NCBI GenBank assembly: GCA_947034895.1
Contig: OX344762.1
Span: 498,501 to 562,500 of the forward strand
Source of the DNA: Rhytidiadelphus loreus
Taxonomy: Eukaryota > Streptophyta > Bryopsida > Hypnales > Hylocomiaceae
Direction of reading: 5' to 3'
Length of the DNA: 64,000 bases
Under the pieces are notes generated by a model that saw only the letters and a list, made by a program, of their open reading frames with translations, was not told the origin of the DNA and ran no database searches. Shown piece by piece: positions 44,598-55,900 of this stretch. Each line of letters begins with the position of its first letter. Within the stretch, counting starts at the first letter, position 1. The position numbers and the translations under genes were made by a program.

Positions 44598-45648
44598 AAA
44601 CAATGCCTTTTGGCAAATAGAGATTTTGGGTAGCTCACTATAAACAAAAAAATTCACTATATTTTTTGAAAGTTTTTTGTGAATGTGGGAATGAAGAGTA
44701 TCTAGCTGCTCCACCAAAAAAAAATTACAACTAGATGTTCCCATGAGGAATTGTAGGAGAAAATGTCGTTTTTCATAAACAAAGGGTAATTCAAGCAGGG
44801 TAATGTACTCTACAACAAAATTTGCATTGCAATGTCCGAAGGAACTTAGGCAAGGCTTTGGGTAACCTTTTGCCCTAAGTGCAAATGGACTACTTCTCTA
44901 ACAGTTTTTTGGATTCATAACTTTGTCACAATGAACAAGGAGGTAGTGGCAGGAAGGTGATTGCTCAATGGCTACCTCTAGCCTGGCATGGCATTACTCC
45001 TCACTACCACATTTGAAAGTAAAGAAAATCAAATGCCCAAAGAATCCATTGAGTCAAATACTAATTTGTCTTGTGACAATCTACCATCAAGAAAATTTTG
45101 ATGGCAAAATGAAGGAATTGCTTCATTGACATTCATGGAAATGAAGGTTGGAGAAGTTGTTTTAATAATGAAATCTAGTGGCCATCATGAATTCCCAAAG
45201 GATATATGATAATTTTAAGATGAGAGCTAGACCCCTCATTGTCAAAACGTAGAAATTGTGTTCAAAGTAAAATTTTAGACGTCATTTTGGCATAGTAGAA
45301 TAAATTTTTTCAAAACAATTTGAACTAAAACAAGTTGGAAAATCAAGCTAAATTTCATCTCCCTGAAAACCTGTTTGTGATTTTGAGCCTCCAAAAAATA
45401 GTTATAGACAAAATTAAAAGACAATGCTTGAAAATGTCACATTAGATGATATTTGGGGGGTCGGGAGGGCCGTCTCAGGCCTGTTCCCGGCGTTGTTCCC
45501 CCGACAGTCCAGGAACGGCCGCTGTCAGATTTTTTTTTTCGAATTTTTTTCGAATTTAAAAAAAAAAATTAAAATTAAAAAAATGACGTGGCAGTCGCCT
45601 TGCCATGTCAGGTAGCACTTGCAAACTGCTGGGGACTGCTGGGGGGCA
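44598..45648. other. Decayed repeat sequence with a GC-rich island
   Basis: Mostly AT-rich without genes. From 45455 to 45530 and 45585 to 45650 there is a GC-rich stretch (GGGGGGTCGGGAGGGCCG, GTTCCCCCGACAGTCC) with self-complementary words around a poly-T/poly-A core. It resembles the GC-hairpin plus AT-core arrangement at 47.9 and 54.8 kb. Confidence 0.4.
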
Positions 45649-45737
45649 AGGTTGCTAGCATGCGAGCCTGTGAGCATGAGCCTGTGAGCGGGAATTTTTT
45701 TTGTAGTATAAACAAGTTGGGACCTATGACCGTGGGT
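45649..45737 (+). repeat. Tripartite repeat, copy 1 (short)
   Basis: Begins GGTTGCTAGCATGCGAGCC, has tandem GAGCCTGTGAGCAT words, then a short AT stretch, and ends GGGACCTATGACCGTGG. The central hairpin is reduced compared with the other five copies. Confidence 0.6.
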
Positions 45738-47880
45738 TTATTACATTATAAATTTCAGGAAATGTGAAGTCATTTTAATGAAATTTGACACACTTGCAAA
45801 TGTATTTTGAAGGTATTTTTTGCCACAAGCAAATGCCATCATTTTTTATAGACATCATGATGCAAAAAATCCAAATGAAAATAGCAAATGTCCAAGATGT
45901 AGCCATAAAACACACAAATACACTCATAATTCTAAAATCCACACATTATAGTTTGGCTCAAGAGATATGTCAATCTCAAGAGTCTAAATCATAGTGGTTT
46001 TGGTTATAGAACCCTCAATTGTTGATGGCTATAAAGTCTCTCTACCCTTAAGGCACTACCATCTATAAATCCAAAATTTTCAAAGTATAAGTATCTTTAT
46101 GGTGTTTTGGTTTAGAGTAGCCAAAGTTTGCAAATGCTGATGCCATCTGCTCGACAGACACGGGAAGATGAAAATTCTTCTTTAGAGTGAAGAAAAGACT
46201 TTGTGTCTTCATCATCTCATCTATTGATTTCAATTTTATATGGCTACAAATAGATGTAAAACAATGTTAAGCTTACAAAACTTAAAACTTGACATGAAAA
46301 AAAGGATACAAAAAATTGCTAGCTTATTGGCAAAATTTAGACTTTTAAGCTAACTTGAGAGGTGTCATAGTCATAGTGTCTAGATCTTAGGATATTGCAA
46401 CTAGTAGTGGGGGTCATGTTATTGCTACAATTGAGGTGCATTTCCTCATGGGTTTGACGATGGCGTGAAAAAAGATCCTTGTCCTCCTCCAATGCCACAA
46501 TGTAGTAGCCTATACTATAACAAACAATAATAGAGACACTTGAAATCAATATCATATATATTAGTTCAAAGATTCACTTTACAAATTAGACTTAGAATCC
46601 ATAGTAATTCAATTCAATAGTCACCTATAGTTGCGATGCAATCTAAACCTCTAAAGTGTGTGCGAGCCTCTTCTAAAAATTCAAGACCGTGAGGAGAGTT
46701 CCCACCATGACTACTTGATCATCTTCAAGTACAACTTGGTGGACTTTTGCTTAGCTCTCAGTCTCATGGCATTTGCAATGATGAGTTTAGGATTCCTCTT
46801 CAAACAGGATTGTCTCATTACACTTTCATTTTGTAGCATCTGTTGCAAGTACAATTTGTTGTTGTACGATTCAAGTGACTTTTCAATTAAAAAATAATAT
46901 AAATTAATCAAACCACAAAATACAAAATAATAATTTGAAAAACAACAATCCTACATAATCCAAATCTCACTTGGAACATAAAAGTCATAAAAATATCAAT
47001 TGACATCAAGTGTCAAGTTTTTCTAGATGTATGGAAAACATATTTCTTCACCTCTAATGGCCTCAACTTCTTTATAAACTTGGACAAGGATAGAAGATTG
47101 TACCTTTGCACTCAATACAATATGTGAATCAAGTTGGTCTTTTTATGGGAGTCCTCAATGGATTTGAATTTCAAATGTGGTGATGAAAAATCTTTTCATA
47201 TATCTTGAATAACAAATACATTGTAGAATGAGTAAAACCCAAAATTGATTGGATGGGTTTGCAAAAGAAGTTACTCACTGGTTTATGCCATGCATGACCT
47301 GCATGATCAATTCAATCTTGTCTTTGGTATTGAGAACAATGTAATTTGTTGTAATGTGCCAGAACATCTTTGTTGAATGAAGTCTAGAAATATGACTCAT
47401 CCACGCCAATAAACAATGATTTCTGTTCCACACAAAGAACTTTGACTTCCTCAAAAAATAGAATGGAGCATGACCTCAGTAGCTTTCTTAGTTGACTTGT
47501 TACTCGATATCTTGATGTTTGCATTTGTCGAAGTCATTGTTATGATGGACTTGCCACATTTGCAAAAATGTGAAATTGTTGAAAAAAAATGTTAAAAAAT
47601 GTTAATTTGCAAATGCCATGGATTTGCCACATGAATTATGTTAGGATGTACCTTTGAGGTTGAAGCTTGACCCACATCTCCTCCCTACACTTGAACAACT
47701 AAATCTACACGAGACAACAAGACAATTGAACTTTAGACAAGAAAAACAAAAATTTTACAAAGCATAAAATGAAATGTATAATTCTTAACAAAAAAATTAA
47801 AATAAATAATCTTAGTATCCCAAAAAAAAGATTTGAAAACAAAAAAATCTTTTTTTTTTTTCTTTTTTGACCGAAAATAA
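45738..47880. other. AT-rich sequence, no gene seen
   Basis: Open frames are short and AT-driven. No domain, RNA gene or structured repeat recognised. Confidence 0.5.
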
Positions 47881-48210
47881 GGGGTCCAGTTGGTAGCTCG
47901 AAAACCTCAGTCGGACCCGACTGGGGTTTCCGAGCTACTTGGTGGTACCCCCATTTTTGGAACAAGAAAAAAAAATTGAAAACAAAAAAAAAAAAAAAAA
48001 TTATTTTGACTGAAAATAGGGGGTCCGGCTGGTAGCTCGAAAACCTCAGTCGGACCCGACTGGGGTTTTCGAGCTACTTGGTGGTACCCCAGTTTTTGGT
48101 ACCCAAAAGAAAAAATTTGAAAAAAAAAAATGATTATTATTATTATTTTTTGTTTGTTTGTTTGACCAAAAATAGGAGGTCTGGCTATTAGCTTGAAAAC
48201 CTCAATCAGT
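47880..48210. repeat. Tandem GC-rich hairpins separated by poly-A
   Basis: Two units 139 bp apart (GTAGCTCGAAAACC at 47893 and 48032) each contain a 22-bp stem, GTAGCTCGAAAACCTCAGTC with its complement around a short loop (GACCC), then GGTGGTACCCC and a long A run. A degraded third half unit lies near 48188. The single stem mismatch is tolerated as G-U in RNA. Confidence 0.85.
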
Positions 48211-51200
48211 TGTAAGGTAGTAGTGTTTAAATCAAGGTTCTTTGTCAATGCTGAATGGGGTGTTTGTTTTCGGTACAATGACAAACTTTGACCTTTTTTC
48301 ATCTCCTCAGATTGTTTGTGAACAATAGTTCTACATCTTTTAATCTCCCTTCCCAAAATTTGAATAGTTCATTCTAGTCTGAGCTATTGTATTTCAATGT
48401 CTTGATATAAGTCTAGACTTTTGATTGCCCTCTATCAATTAGACTTGAGTATTGAATTACAACCATCCAACTTTCTTTCAAGATAATGTATGTTGCCTCT
48501 AACTTTTCATGCTCAACATAGCCTTTAGAAATTCAAATAGCTTGTTCATGAATTAGCAATGCAATAGTGAGTTGCAAGAAAATATTGTTAATCCATTATA
48601 GAATTCAAACAATGGAAACATTCCAAATTAACACACGTGGAAAACTAGAACAAGTAAATATGAAAACCTACCTGCATCATCTATTCGAGTATTGCCTTTG
48701 CAACTTTCTAAAACTCTAGTTGGAGTTGTACTACCTTCTTTGCATTTTCTTTTATTGTATTAGTACGACAATCATCCATGTTAAATTTTAATTTAAGAAG
48801 CTTATTTGTGATTTTTATACTCTACTTCTATGGCTGCATGCATTTAACTTTACTTGTGGAAATCACAAGAATCTCACTTTCAAGTTCAGCAACATTCCAA
48901 ACTAGATCTAAATCACTTTGCAATATCTAGTAATGAAAAAGGTTGTTAAAAAGATCACAAGACCTAGCACTGCTTGGCATAACCTTTATTCCCTTTTTTA
49001 TTACCATTGCTCCCATACTACAAAAGCTAACTCCGCATCGTTGGGATGTAAGGTACCTTAGCCTATGAGAGGCCAACTTTGAACCAACCTAATGTAGGTG
49101 AAAAAATTCTTGTGAAGTAAATTTTAGAAGATACATGTATAGCTAAAGAATTTTTGGACCTACATTAAGTTGATCTAAAGTTGCCTTGTCATAAGTTGAG
49201 TTATCTTACAACAATTATGGTTGCCACCCAAAGTTGTTATATCCCCATTAGTAGATTTGAAAGTCAAAACATTAGTTGTTGCACTTGATAAGTTTTTCTA
49301 AAGTGGTTGTTCAAGCTGTCAATGTCTAATTAACCTTCTTCTTTTCACATTTGTAATGTAGCCCTTCACCAACCAAACAACAAATTTGTCATTGGTAACC
49401 TACTTAAATCCATAAATTTTAGAATATAACAATACAAGACTATATGGAAACAAAATTTGCATCAAGATTCAACAATGTATAGGTTGTGCTCAATTTGGAG
49501 CACTTTTCAAACACGTCCTCAACATTTACGTCCGTGATGAAGGCAATATTTTCAGCAAACATAGGATTAAGTCCTCTACTATCCAATGGTACTAGTATGT
49601 GAGCCTACAAGCCTTGAGTCTAGACACATAGGTACTCTACAACTATTGGAGATGTTTATAATATACATACTTATAATATAAACATCCTATAACTATGGTC
49701 AAGAAGGTGCTTGTATAATAGACACCTACAATATAATTAGGCACCTATTATGTAAATATCCTATAACCATAAAAGGTGCTTATAACATAGGTACCTACAA
49801 CATTGACACCTATAATATAAACATCCTATAACTATGAAAGGTGTCTAAAACATAGGAGCCTAGGCTTCTATATTCATGGACTCGAGATCCCTAGGCTCAC
49901 ATAATAGCAATTGAATGTGCTCTACTACCTATTATAATCTCCTTTTTTCTTACAAAAAACTTCTTTATCTATACGTTGTGAAAGGCAATCTCTTCTTTAC
50001 ATTGATTGGGACAAACCTGAGTTGAGATGAAGAATACTGTTGCAACATGTTGGCTTCCGTCTGCAAGAATACCTTACTTCGTCCCCACGTCGAGTGTTCA
50101 ATATGTTTAACGTATTCAAGAGTATATTGTATGATCAACCACCTTTACATGATGCAAATGTGTATCTAACCGTCCGAAACAATTGAACGATATGGCAAAT
50201 TGCAAATGCACCAACTACAAAACAACATAACAAGTGGAAGAGTGCTAACTATGTCAAAAGAGAAATACTGGGAGTAACATTGTTGCCTTTCCCAGGACTA
50301 GGTACAATTGTATCACTAGAGATTGGATTTGACCTTAATAAAAATGTGCACTGAATTACATGAGGTACATAATCCTCATGCACATGCTCGAACTTTACAA
50401 ACATGGCAATTTTAGCCATTGAAGGTTGTCACAAATACATTAATTGCAAGCACTTACACTACATGTACTAGTATCTTTGTAGGATGGACATCTATGAAGA
50501 TAAATTCATTCATGCACCAAATTATATCTTCAACGAGGTGAAGCTTCTTTTAGTTAAAGTAGGGATCATCAGAATTTTAGAGTAGTCTTGGCCATATTTT
50601 TTTATGTACTTCTTTTGTATTGTATTAAAATTTAGTACGATTGAAATGATTTAAAGTGTATAGAATGCAACAATCCTATGCATCCTTGAAATGTAGGAGT
50701 GTGTTTACAAAGTTAAATATTCTTAAAGAAGAAGTTATGTAGTCCTAAAACCTGTAATTGTGAACCCTAATCTGAAAAAGACACATGAATGTATATCCAT
50801 TTAAAAAAAATTATTTGGTCTCTCTTTTTTATTTCAAATGTTCTGTTTGCTTTGTTTCTATTCTTTTCCTTTTATTCTTTTTTCAATCATTTTTTTTCAT
50901 TTTTTTTTCATTTTTTTCATTTTTTCTTTATTGTGCTCTCATTTTTTTCCTTCATTGTCCAATTTAGGAGACATAATTATTTTTAATATTGATTCCCTTA
51001 CAATCCATTGTTTAGTCATTACTTTTTTTATTTGTTAGTCTATTATTTGTTTTCTAATTTTTTTCCTATTTTTTGGGAAAGATGCTTTTTTTCATTTATA
51101 TATATTTTTTCTTAAGTATTGATCAGTACATTAGGTTGGAATACATTTGTGAGAAGTTTATGAGACTTGAATGTCGTGGCTGAGGTTTGAATCTTATGAG

Positions 51201-51476
51201 GCCCTAAATTATACTGGTGCATACGATGTCTATAATGAGCTTCAAGCAAAGCGTTGATGTAGAGTAGCATTAGTGGATGCTAGGTTATACTTATTATTGT
51301 GTTTATGAGTCACATTAGCCTAATATATTCTATTGTGTTTGTGAAATAATTTGTGAGTGCCTCGACATAAAAATTGTAGTGGTTGAATTGAATATTGAAT
51401 TGTATACTACAATATGAAGTTGTTTTCTACTCGAAATGAATAGTGACAATTTTTGGAAGAAAAAAAATTGAAATTC
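48211..51476. other. AT-rich decayed sequence with a minor tandem repeat
   Basis: No gene recognised. At 49640-49880 a loose tandem repeat (period about 65-73) repeats AAACATCCTATAACTAT and RGGTGCTTATAACATAGG words. Poly-T rich tracts at 50870-50960 create meaningless Phe-rich frames. Confidence 0.5.
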
Positions 51477-51675
51477 ACGGTTATAGGAATAACGGTCATA
51501 GGTCCTAAAATTTACTAAAAATAGTATATTTTCTTCTCCATTAAAATTATTTTTTCAAAAAAAATACTTTTTGGTAAAAAAGTTGAAATTTTTTTATTTC
51601 AAGGCTCCCCGCTCACAAGCTTCCCGCTCACAGCTCACAAGCTTGCCGCTCCAAGCTCGCATGCTAGCGTCGTTG
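51477..51675 (-). repeat. Tripartite repeat, copy 2
   Basis: Starts ACGGTTATAGG/ACGGTCATAGGTCC, has a central TTTACTAAAAATAGTA palindrome, and ends with CCGCTCACAAGCTTCCCGCT words and GCATGCTAGCG. Same order as the other copies. Confidence 0.7.
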
Positions 51676-52360
51676 GAGTTGGATCTCTAGAAGGTCCTAC
51701 AAGAGAACAATGGTCAACTAATCAACAATTTGGTGTAACTAAGCTCACTTTTTACAAAATAATCTCTATCAACCAAATATTGTCTTCCAAAATCATAATA
51801 AGTCCAATTACCAGCACATCAAGGCAGAAGTATAGATACCCTTCGTCGGCTTTGAGAGGACCCATGCTACTAGCTACAAGATAGTGATCAACAAAAATGA
51901 AATTTAGTGCAGCCAAGCTTTTTCCAAATATATTGAATTTCAATTAACAATCTTTCTTTTCTAATATCTAAACAAGTTCATTGACTTGTAAATCCACAAA
52001 GAAGTGTTGGTACCTTTTCATTGACCATAAGAAGATTTAAGATGCTACAAGACAATGATCAACCAAAATAAAATTTACTATGACAAAGATCATTAGATAT
52101 AAAAATAATTCCTATTAACAATTTAAAAAAAATCTAAACAAGTTCAACGATGGCACATCAAGAGAATATTATTGATACCCTCCTATCAGCCCCGTAAAGA
52201 CCCACATTGCTATAGAACAATGATCAATCAATATTCTATACAAATTTATTTCCATCTCCATCCATCTTTCATATCAATTAAGTTCATCATCTTCATAATG
52301 TATACTTCTAATATTTTAGACAACACTGAAAATTATAATTTTCATCTAAATTCTACATAA

Positions 52361-52567
52361 CCACAGTAATAGGTCCATGGTAATAGGTCTATAATAATAG
52401 GTGCAAAATTTTACTAGAAATAGTAAAATTTGATTTCTAAATGGAATCTATTTTTAGAAATATTATTAAATTTATTAGTGCTTCTACAAATTTTTGAACT
52501 CAGCACTCTCATAATTCCTGCTCACCACTCACAGGCTCATGCTCACACACTCACAGAATAGCACCGT
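52361..52567 (-). repeat. Tripartite repeat, copy 3
   Basis: CCACAGTAATAGGTCCATGG and related words, then palindrome AAATTTTACTA/TAGTAAAATTT (11-bp stem), then TGCTCACCACTCACAGGCTC words ending AGAATAGCACCG. Confidence 0.75.
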
Positions 52568-54088
52568 TGATTTTCACTATGGAGAACTGGCCTAAAATGG
52601 CCCTCTAGTGTAGCAGGAAATCTTATAATGTTTGTTGTGTATATATCAAGGCTTGTTGTGTATGAGAGGTATGTTTTGTTTGTAAGAGATTGTACTTTGG
52701 AACAATCAAAATGCCAAGGCAAAAAGCTTTGCAATGTATGTTTACAGTTTTTGAGAAGCATTAATTTCTTTTACTAGTGCTTGTTAGAATAATTTGAGAT
52801 GTGAGGACATAGTTACTTATACTCATGCCAACTTTAGAATACAAGTCAAATTCTAATTTATTAGATTATAGCACACACGAGTTGAATTTCTAAGAATTAG
52901 ACAATCCTTTCTTATATATACTTAGGCAAATTTGATCAATAATTTTTGAAAAATTTAGGCACCCTTTTAATTATTTATTTTCTAACTAAGTTATTAGAAA
53001 GCTACAATACAATTTCATAATTGTAAAATTGAGGGCACCCTAATTGTACCTATAGTATGTTATGAATCTATTATATATTGAAGAGCATAGTAAGGTGGAT
53101 AGAGAAAAGTGGAAAGATGAACCCCAAGGCAATTCTAGACATAATCTATAGCTCAAAATTGTAGAAGTTTTTGCATGACTTGTCTATTTCAAATTATTTT
53201 GCAATGATGCACTTAGTAATGGTTTTGGAAAAAAATTGGGATGAAGTGATGGGTAGGATCCTTTATGCATTAATATGTTTTGTTATATATTGCTATGTAA
53301 AATAGTTTAGTCGATGGCTTTAAAGTCATAATTATCTGTAATTTCTATATTATATCATTGTAAATGAGTACTTTTAATTACTATGTGTTGATGTTTGACA
53401 CAAGATCAAGCTAAATTGCCTTCATTTGTAAGAGAAATTAGTCCACATTAGTAGACTATTAGTTGCTTTCATCCATAAGAGAAATCAATTCACAGACTAC
53501 TAGCTCTTAGATTCTTATACTTTGACTTGATTTCTCTTTTGCTTAAGTTTTATTTCAATATTCTTTTTAAAATAAATATATGGGGAATTTAACCCTTTAA
53601 CCCCTAAAGTTCTATGACTATGTTTCAGTAGCTAAAAAACACTCAAATGAGTCATTTTGATGGCAAAGCCTCCCCTCCAAAATGACAAATGAAATCTTGT
53701 TTCATTTTACCATAATATCTAGTGTTAGACTACTTTATTATATTTTAGTAAAAAATGAAAGGTTTTGACCGCACAAATTGCATGCTTACAACATTTGAAG
53801 TTAAAATAATGTTTTTTGAGGGCATTCAAATTTAGAGCAACTCTGATTTAAGGAGGCTTTTGCACAAGTTCATTTCACTTTTTTTCTTGAACCTTGTTTT
53901 TTCTATTTTTGTGACAAAGTTGATCACATATTCAAAAAATTTCATAACATTTCAAATTGGGGATTATATACCAAAAACTTCCAATAAGCAACTAGCTTCA
54001 AGAAAAGTCTCATATACAACCCTTTTTCAATAATTTATGGCTTCTACATACAATGATTTCCTAGAAGAGGAAAAAAATCGTCTAATCA
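52568..54088. other. Spacer of the long inverted repeat
   Basis: AT-rich, no gene recognised. A TTTAACCCCTTTAACCCCTAAAG motif near 53588 resembles the element terminus found at 42.5-44.6 kb. Confidence 0.45.
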
Positions 54089-54300
54089 GCGGTGCTATTT
54101 TGTGAGCCTGTGAGCAAGAGCCTATGAGCGTTAAGCAGGAATTATGTGAGCGTTGAGCTTAGAAATTTGTAGAAGCACAAGAAAACTTAAACATATTTCT
54201 AATAATAAACTTCATCTTAAAATTTGGCCAAAATTTACTATTATTAGTAAATTTTAGAACCTATTACTACGGACCTATTATTGTGGACCTATTACCGTGG
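54089..54300 (+). repeat. Tripartite repeat, copy 4
   Basis: Inverted partner of copy 3: CGGTGCTATTTTGTGAGCCTG, tandem GTGAGC words, a central AATTTACTATTATTAGTAAAT palindrome, then CCTATTACTACGGACCTATT repeated to CCGTGG. Confidence 0.75.
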
Positions 54301-54769
54301 TTATATAGAATCCACATGAAAATCATAGTCTTCAATGTTGTCTAAAATATTAGAAGTATACATTTTGAAAATGATGAACTTAATTGATGTAAAAGATGAA
54401 TGGAGATGGAAATAAGTTTGTATAGAATATTGGTTGATCACTATCCTATAGCAATGTAGGTCCTCTTGGGGCTAATAAGAAAATACCAAAAAAATTCTCT
54501 TGATGCATTGTTATTGGACTTGTTTAGATTTTAGAAAAAAAAATTGTTGATAAGAACTACTATCTTGTAGTAGTGTGGGTCCTCTCAAGGCCGATGAGAG
54601 GTACCTACACTTCTACTTTGATGTATTGGTAATTGGACTTGTTAAGATTTTGGAAGAAAGAACTTGGTTGACAAGAATTATTTTTGTAAGGAATGAGCTC
54701 AGTTACACCAAATTGTTGATTAGTTGATCATTGTCCTCTTATAAGACCTTCAAGGGTCCAATTCTTCTA

Positions 54770-55060
54770 TTTATTGATCAAATGGTCGTTTGGTTAATCA
54801 CTCCCCTCTTGTTGCTTGGGTCCCCTCGGCGCCAAGGGAAGTCTCCTTGCAACGAAAAAAAAAAAAAAAAAAAAAAAATTACTTTTTTCTTCCTACTGCA
54901 AGGGGGCTCCCCTCGGCACCGAGGGGATCCAAGCAGTAAGAAGAGAGTGATTATAATCTCAATGGAACAACCTCAATTGATTTCAAACAAATCTTAATTA
55001 ATAACCGATTTCTCTTCTTCTTAAAATCTAGCAAAGTCTAATAAGTAGCACATCAAGGTT
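54770..55060. repeat. GC-rich inverted repeat around a poly-A core (unit 1)
   Basis: Left arm around 54814-54855 (TGCTTGGGTCCCCTCGGCGC) and right arm around 54895-54945 (CTCCCCTCGGCACCGAGGGG) are complementary relatives flanking a 24-base A run at 54857. Adjacent sequence GATTTCAAACAAATCTTAAT recurs at 55.67 kb. Confidence 0.7.
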
Positions 55061-55070
55061 GTTCAAGGGA

Positions 55071-55240
55071 CCACGGTAATAGGTCCACGATAATAGGTTC
55101 ATGGTAATAGTTACTTAAATTTACCAAAAATAATAAATGTTGACCAAAATTTTTAGATGGAATCTCTAAGAAATTATATATACTCACAGGCTCATAGGCT
55201 CACAAGCTCATGCTCACAGGCTCACAACATAGCAACCCTA
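55071..55240 (-). repeat. Tripartite repeat, copy 5
   Basis: CCACGGTAATAGGTCCACGA and related words, a short palindromic core, then five CTCACAGGCTCAT-type words ending ACATAGCAACCC. Confidence 0.8.
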
Positions 55241-55259
55241 GATCCAACTCTTCCAACTT

Positions 55260-55640
55260 TGATTAGATAGTCATTTGGTTAATCACTCCCCTCTTGTTGC
55301 TTAATACCTCTTGGCGCCGAGAGGTGAATCAAGCACTTATCTTCAAGTTGATGTGCTACTTATTGAACTTCGCTAGGTTTTAAGAAAAAAAAATGTTTAT
55401 TAATTACGATTCGTTTGAAATTGACTGAGGTTGTTCCATTGAGATTATAACCACTCCCCTCTTGTTGTTGGGTTACCTCTCGGCGCTGAGAGGTACCTCT
55501 AACCGTAGGTACAAAAAATATAAAAAAATATAAAAAATAATAATAATAATATTTTTTTTTCATTTTCATTTTTTTCAGCCTCTAGCCGGTTCTTCTCGTC
55601 ACCAAGAGGTACCCAAAAACAAGAGGGGAGTGGTTATAAA
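55260..55640. repeat. GC-rich near-palindromes around an AT core (unit 2)
   Basis: Near-palindromes ACCTCTTGGCGCCGAGAGGT (55311), ACCTCTCGGCGCTGAGAGGT (55476) and a diverged TTCTCGTCACCAAGAGGTAC (about 55592) are interspersed with CACTCCCCTCTTGTTG and flank an A/T-rich core at 55510-55575. Same plan as unit 1. Confidence 0.7.
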
Positions 55641-55760
55641 ATCAAAATCTTAATGGAACATCTTTAACGGATTTCAAGCGAATCCTAATTAATTATCAAT
55701 TTTTTTCTTCTTAAAATCTAACAAAGTCCAATAAGTAGCAAATCAAAGTTGTTCAAGGGA

Positions 55761-55900
55761 CCATGGTAATAGGTCCACAAAAATAGGTCCGTAATAATAG
55801 GTACCAAAAATAATAAAATTTGACCAAAATTTTGAAATGAAATCTCTAAAAAATTACATGCTCACAAGCTCATGCTCACACGCTCACAGAATAGCAACCC
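55761..55900 (-). repeat. Tripartite repeat, copy 6
   Basis: CCATGGTAATAGGTCCACAA, an ATAATAAAATTT core, then GCTCACAAGCTCATGCTCAC to AGAATAGCAACCC. The 120 bases upstream match the 120 bases upstream of copy 5, so a larger unit was duplicated. Confidence 0.8.

Larger units (their letters stand above)
51676..54760. mobile_element. Long inverted repeat, about 3.1 kb
   Basis: Left arm about 51690-52567 and right arm about 54089-54745 are inverted relatives. Landmarks: CAACTAATCAACAATTTGGT (51716) with ACCAAATTGTTGATTAGTTG (54707), and TCTAATATTTTAGACAACA (52308) with TGTTGTCTAAAATATTAGAA (54335). Each arm carries one tripartite repeat at its inner end. The spacer (52568-54088) is AT-rich and without a recognised gene. 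Confidence 0.75.

Noticed and set aside
50785..51038. Overlapping Phe-rich frames
   Set aside because: Produced by poly-T tracts; no codon structure beyond base composition.
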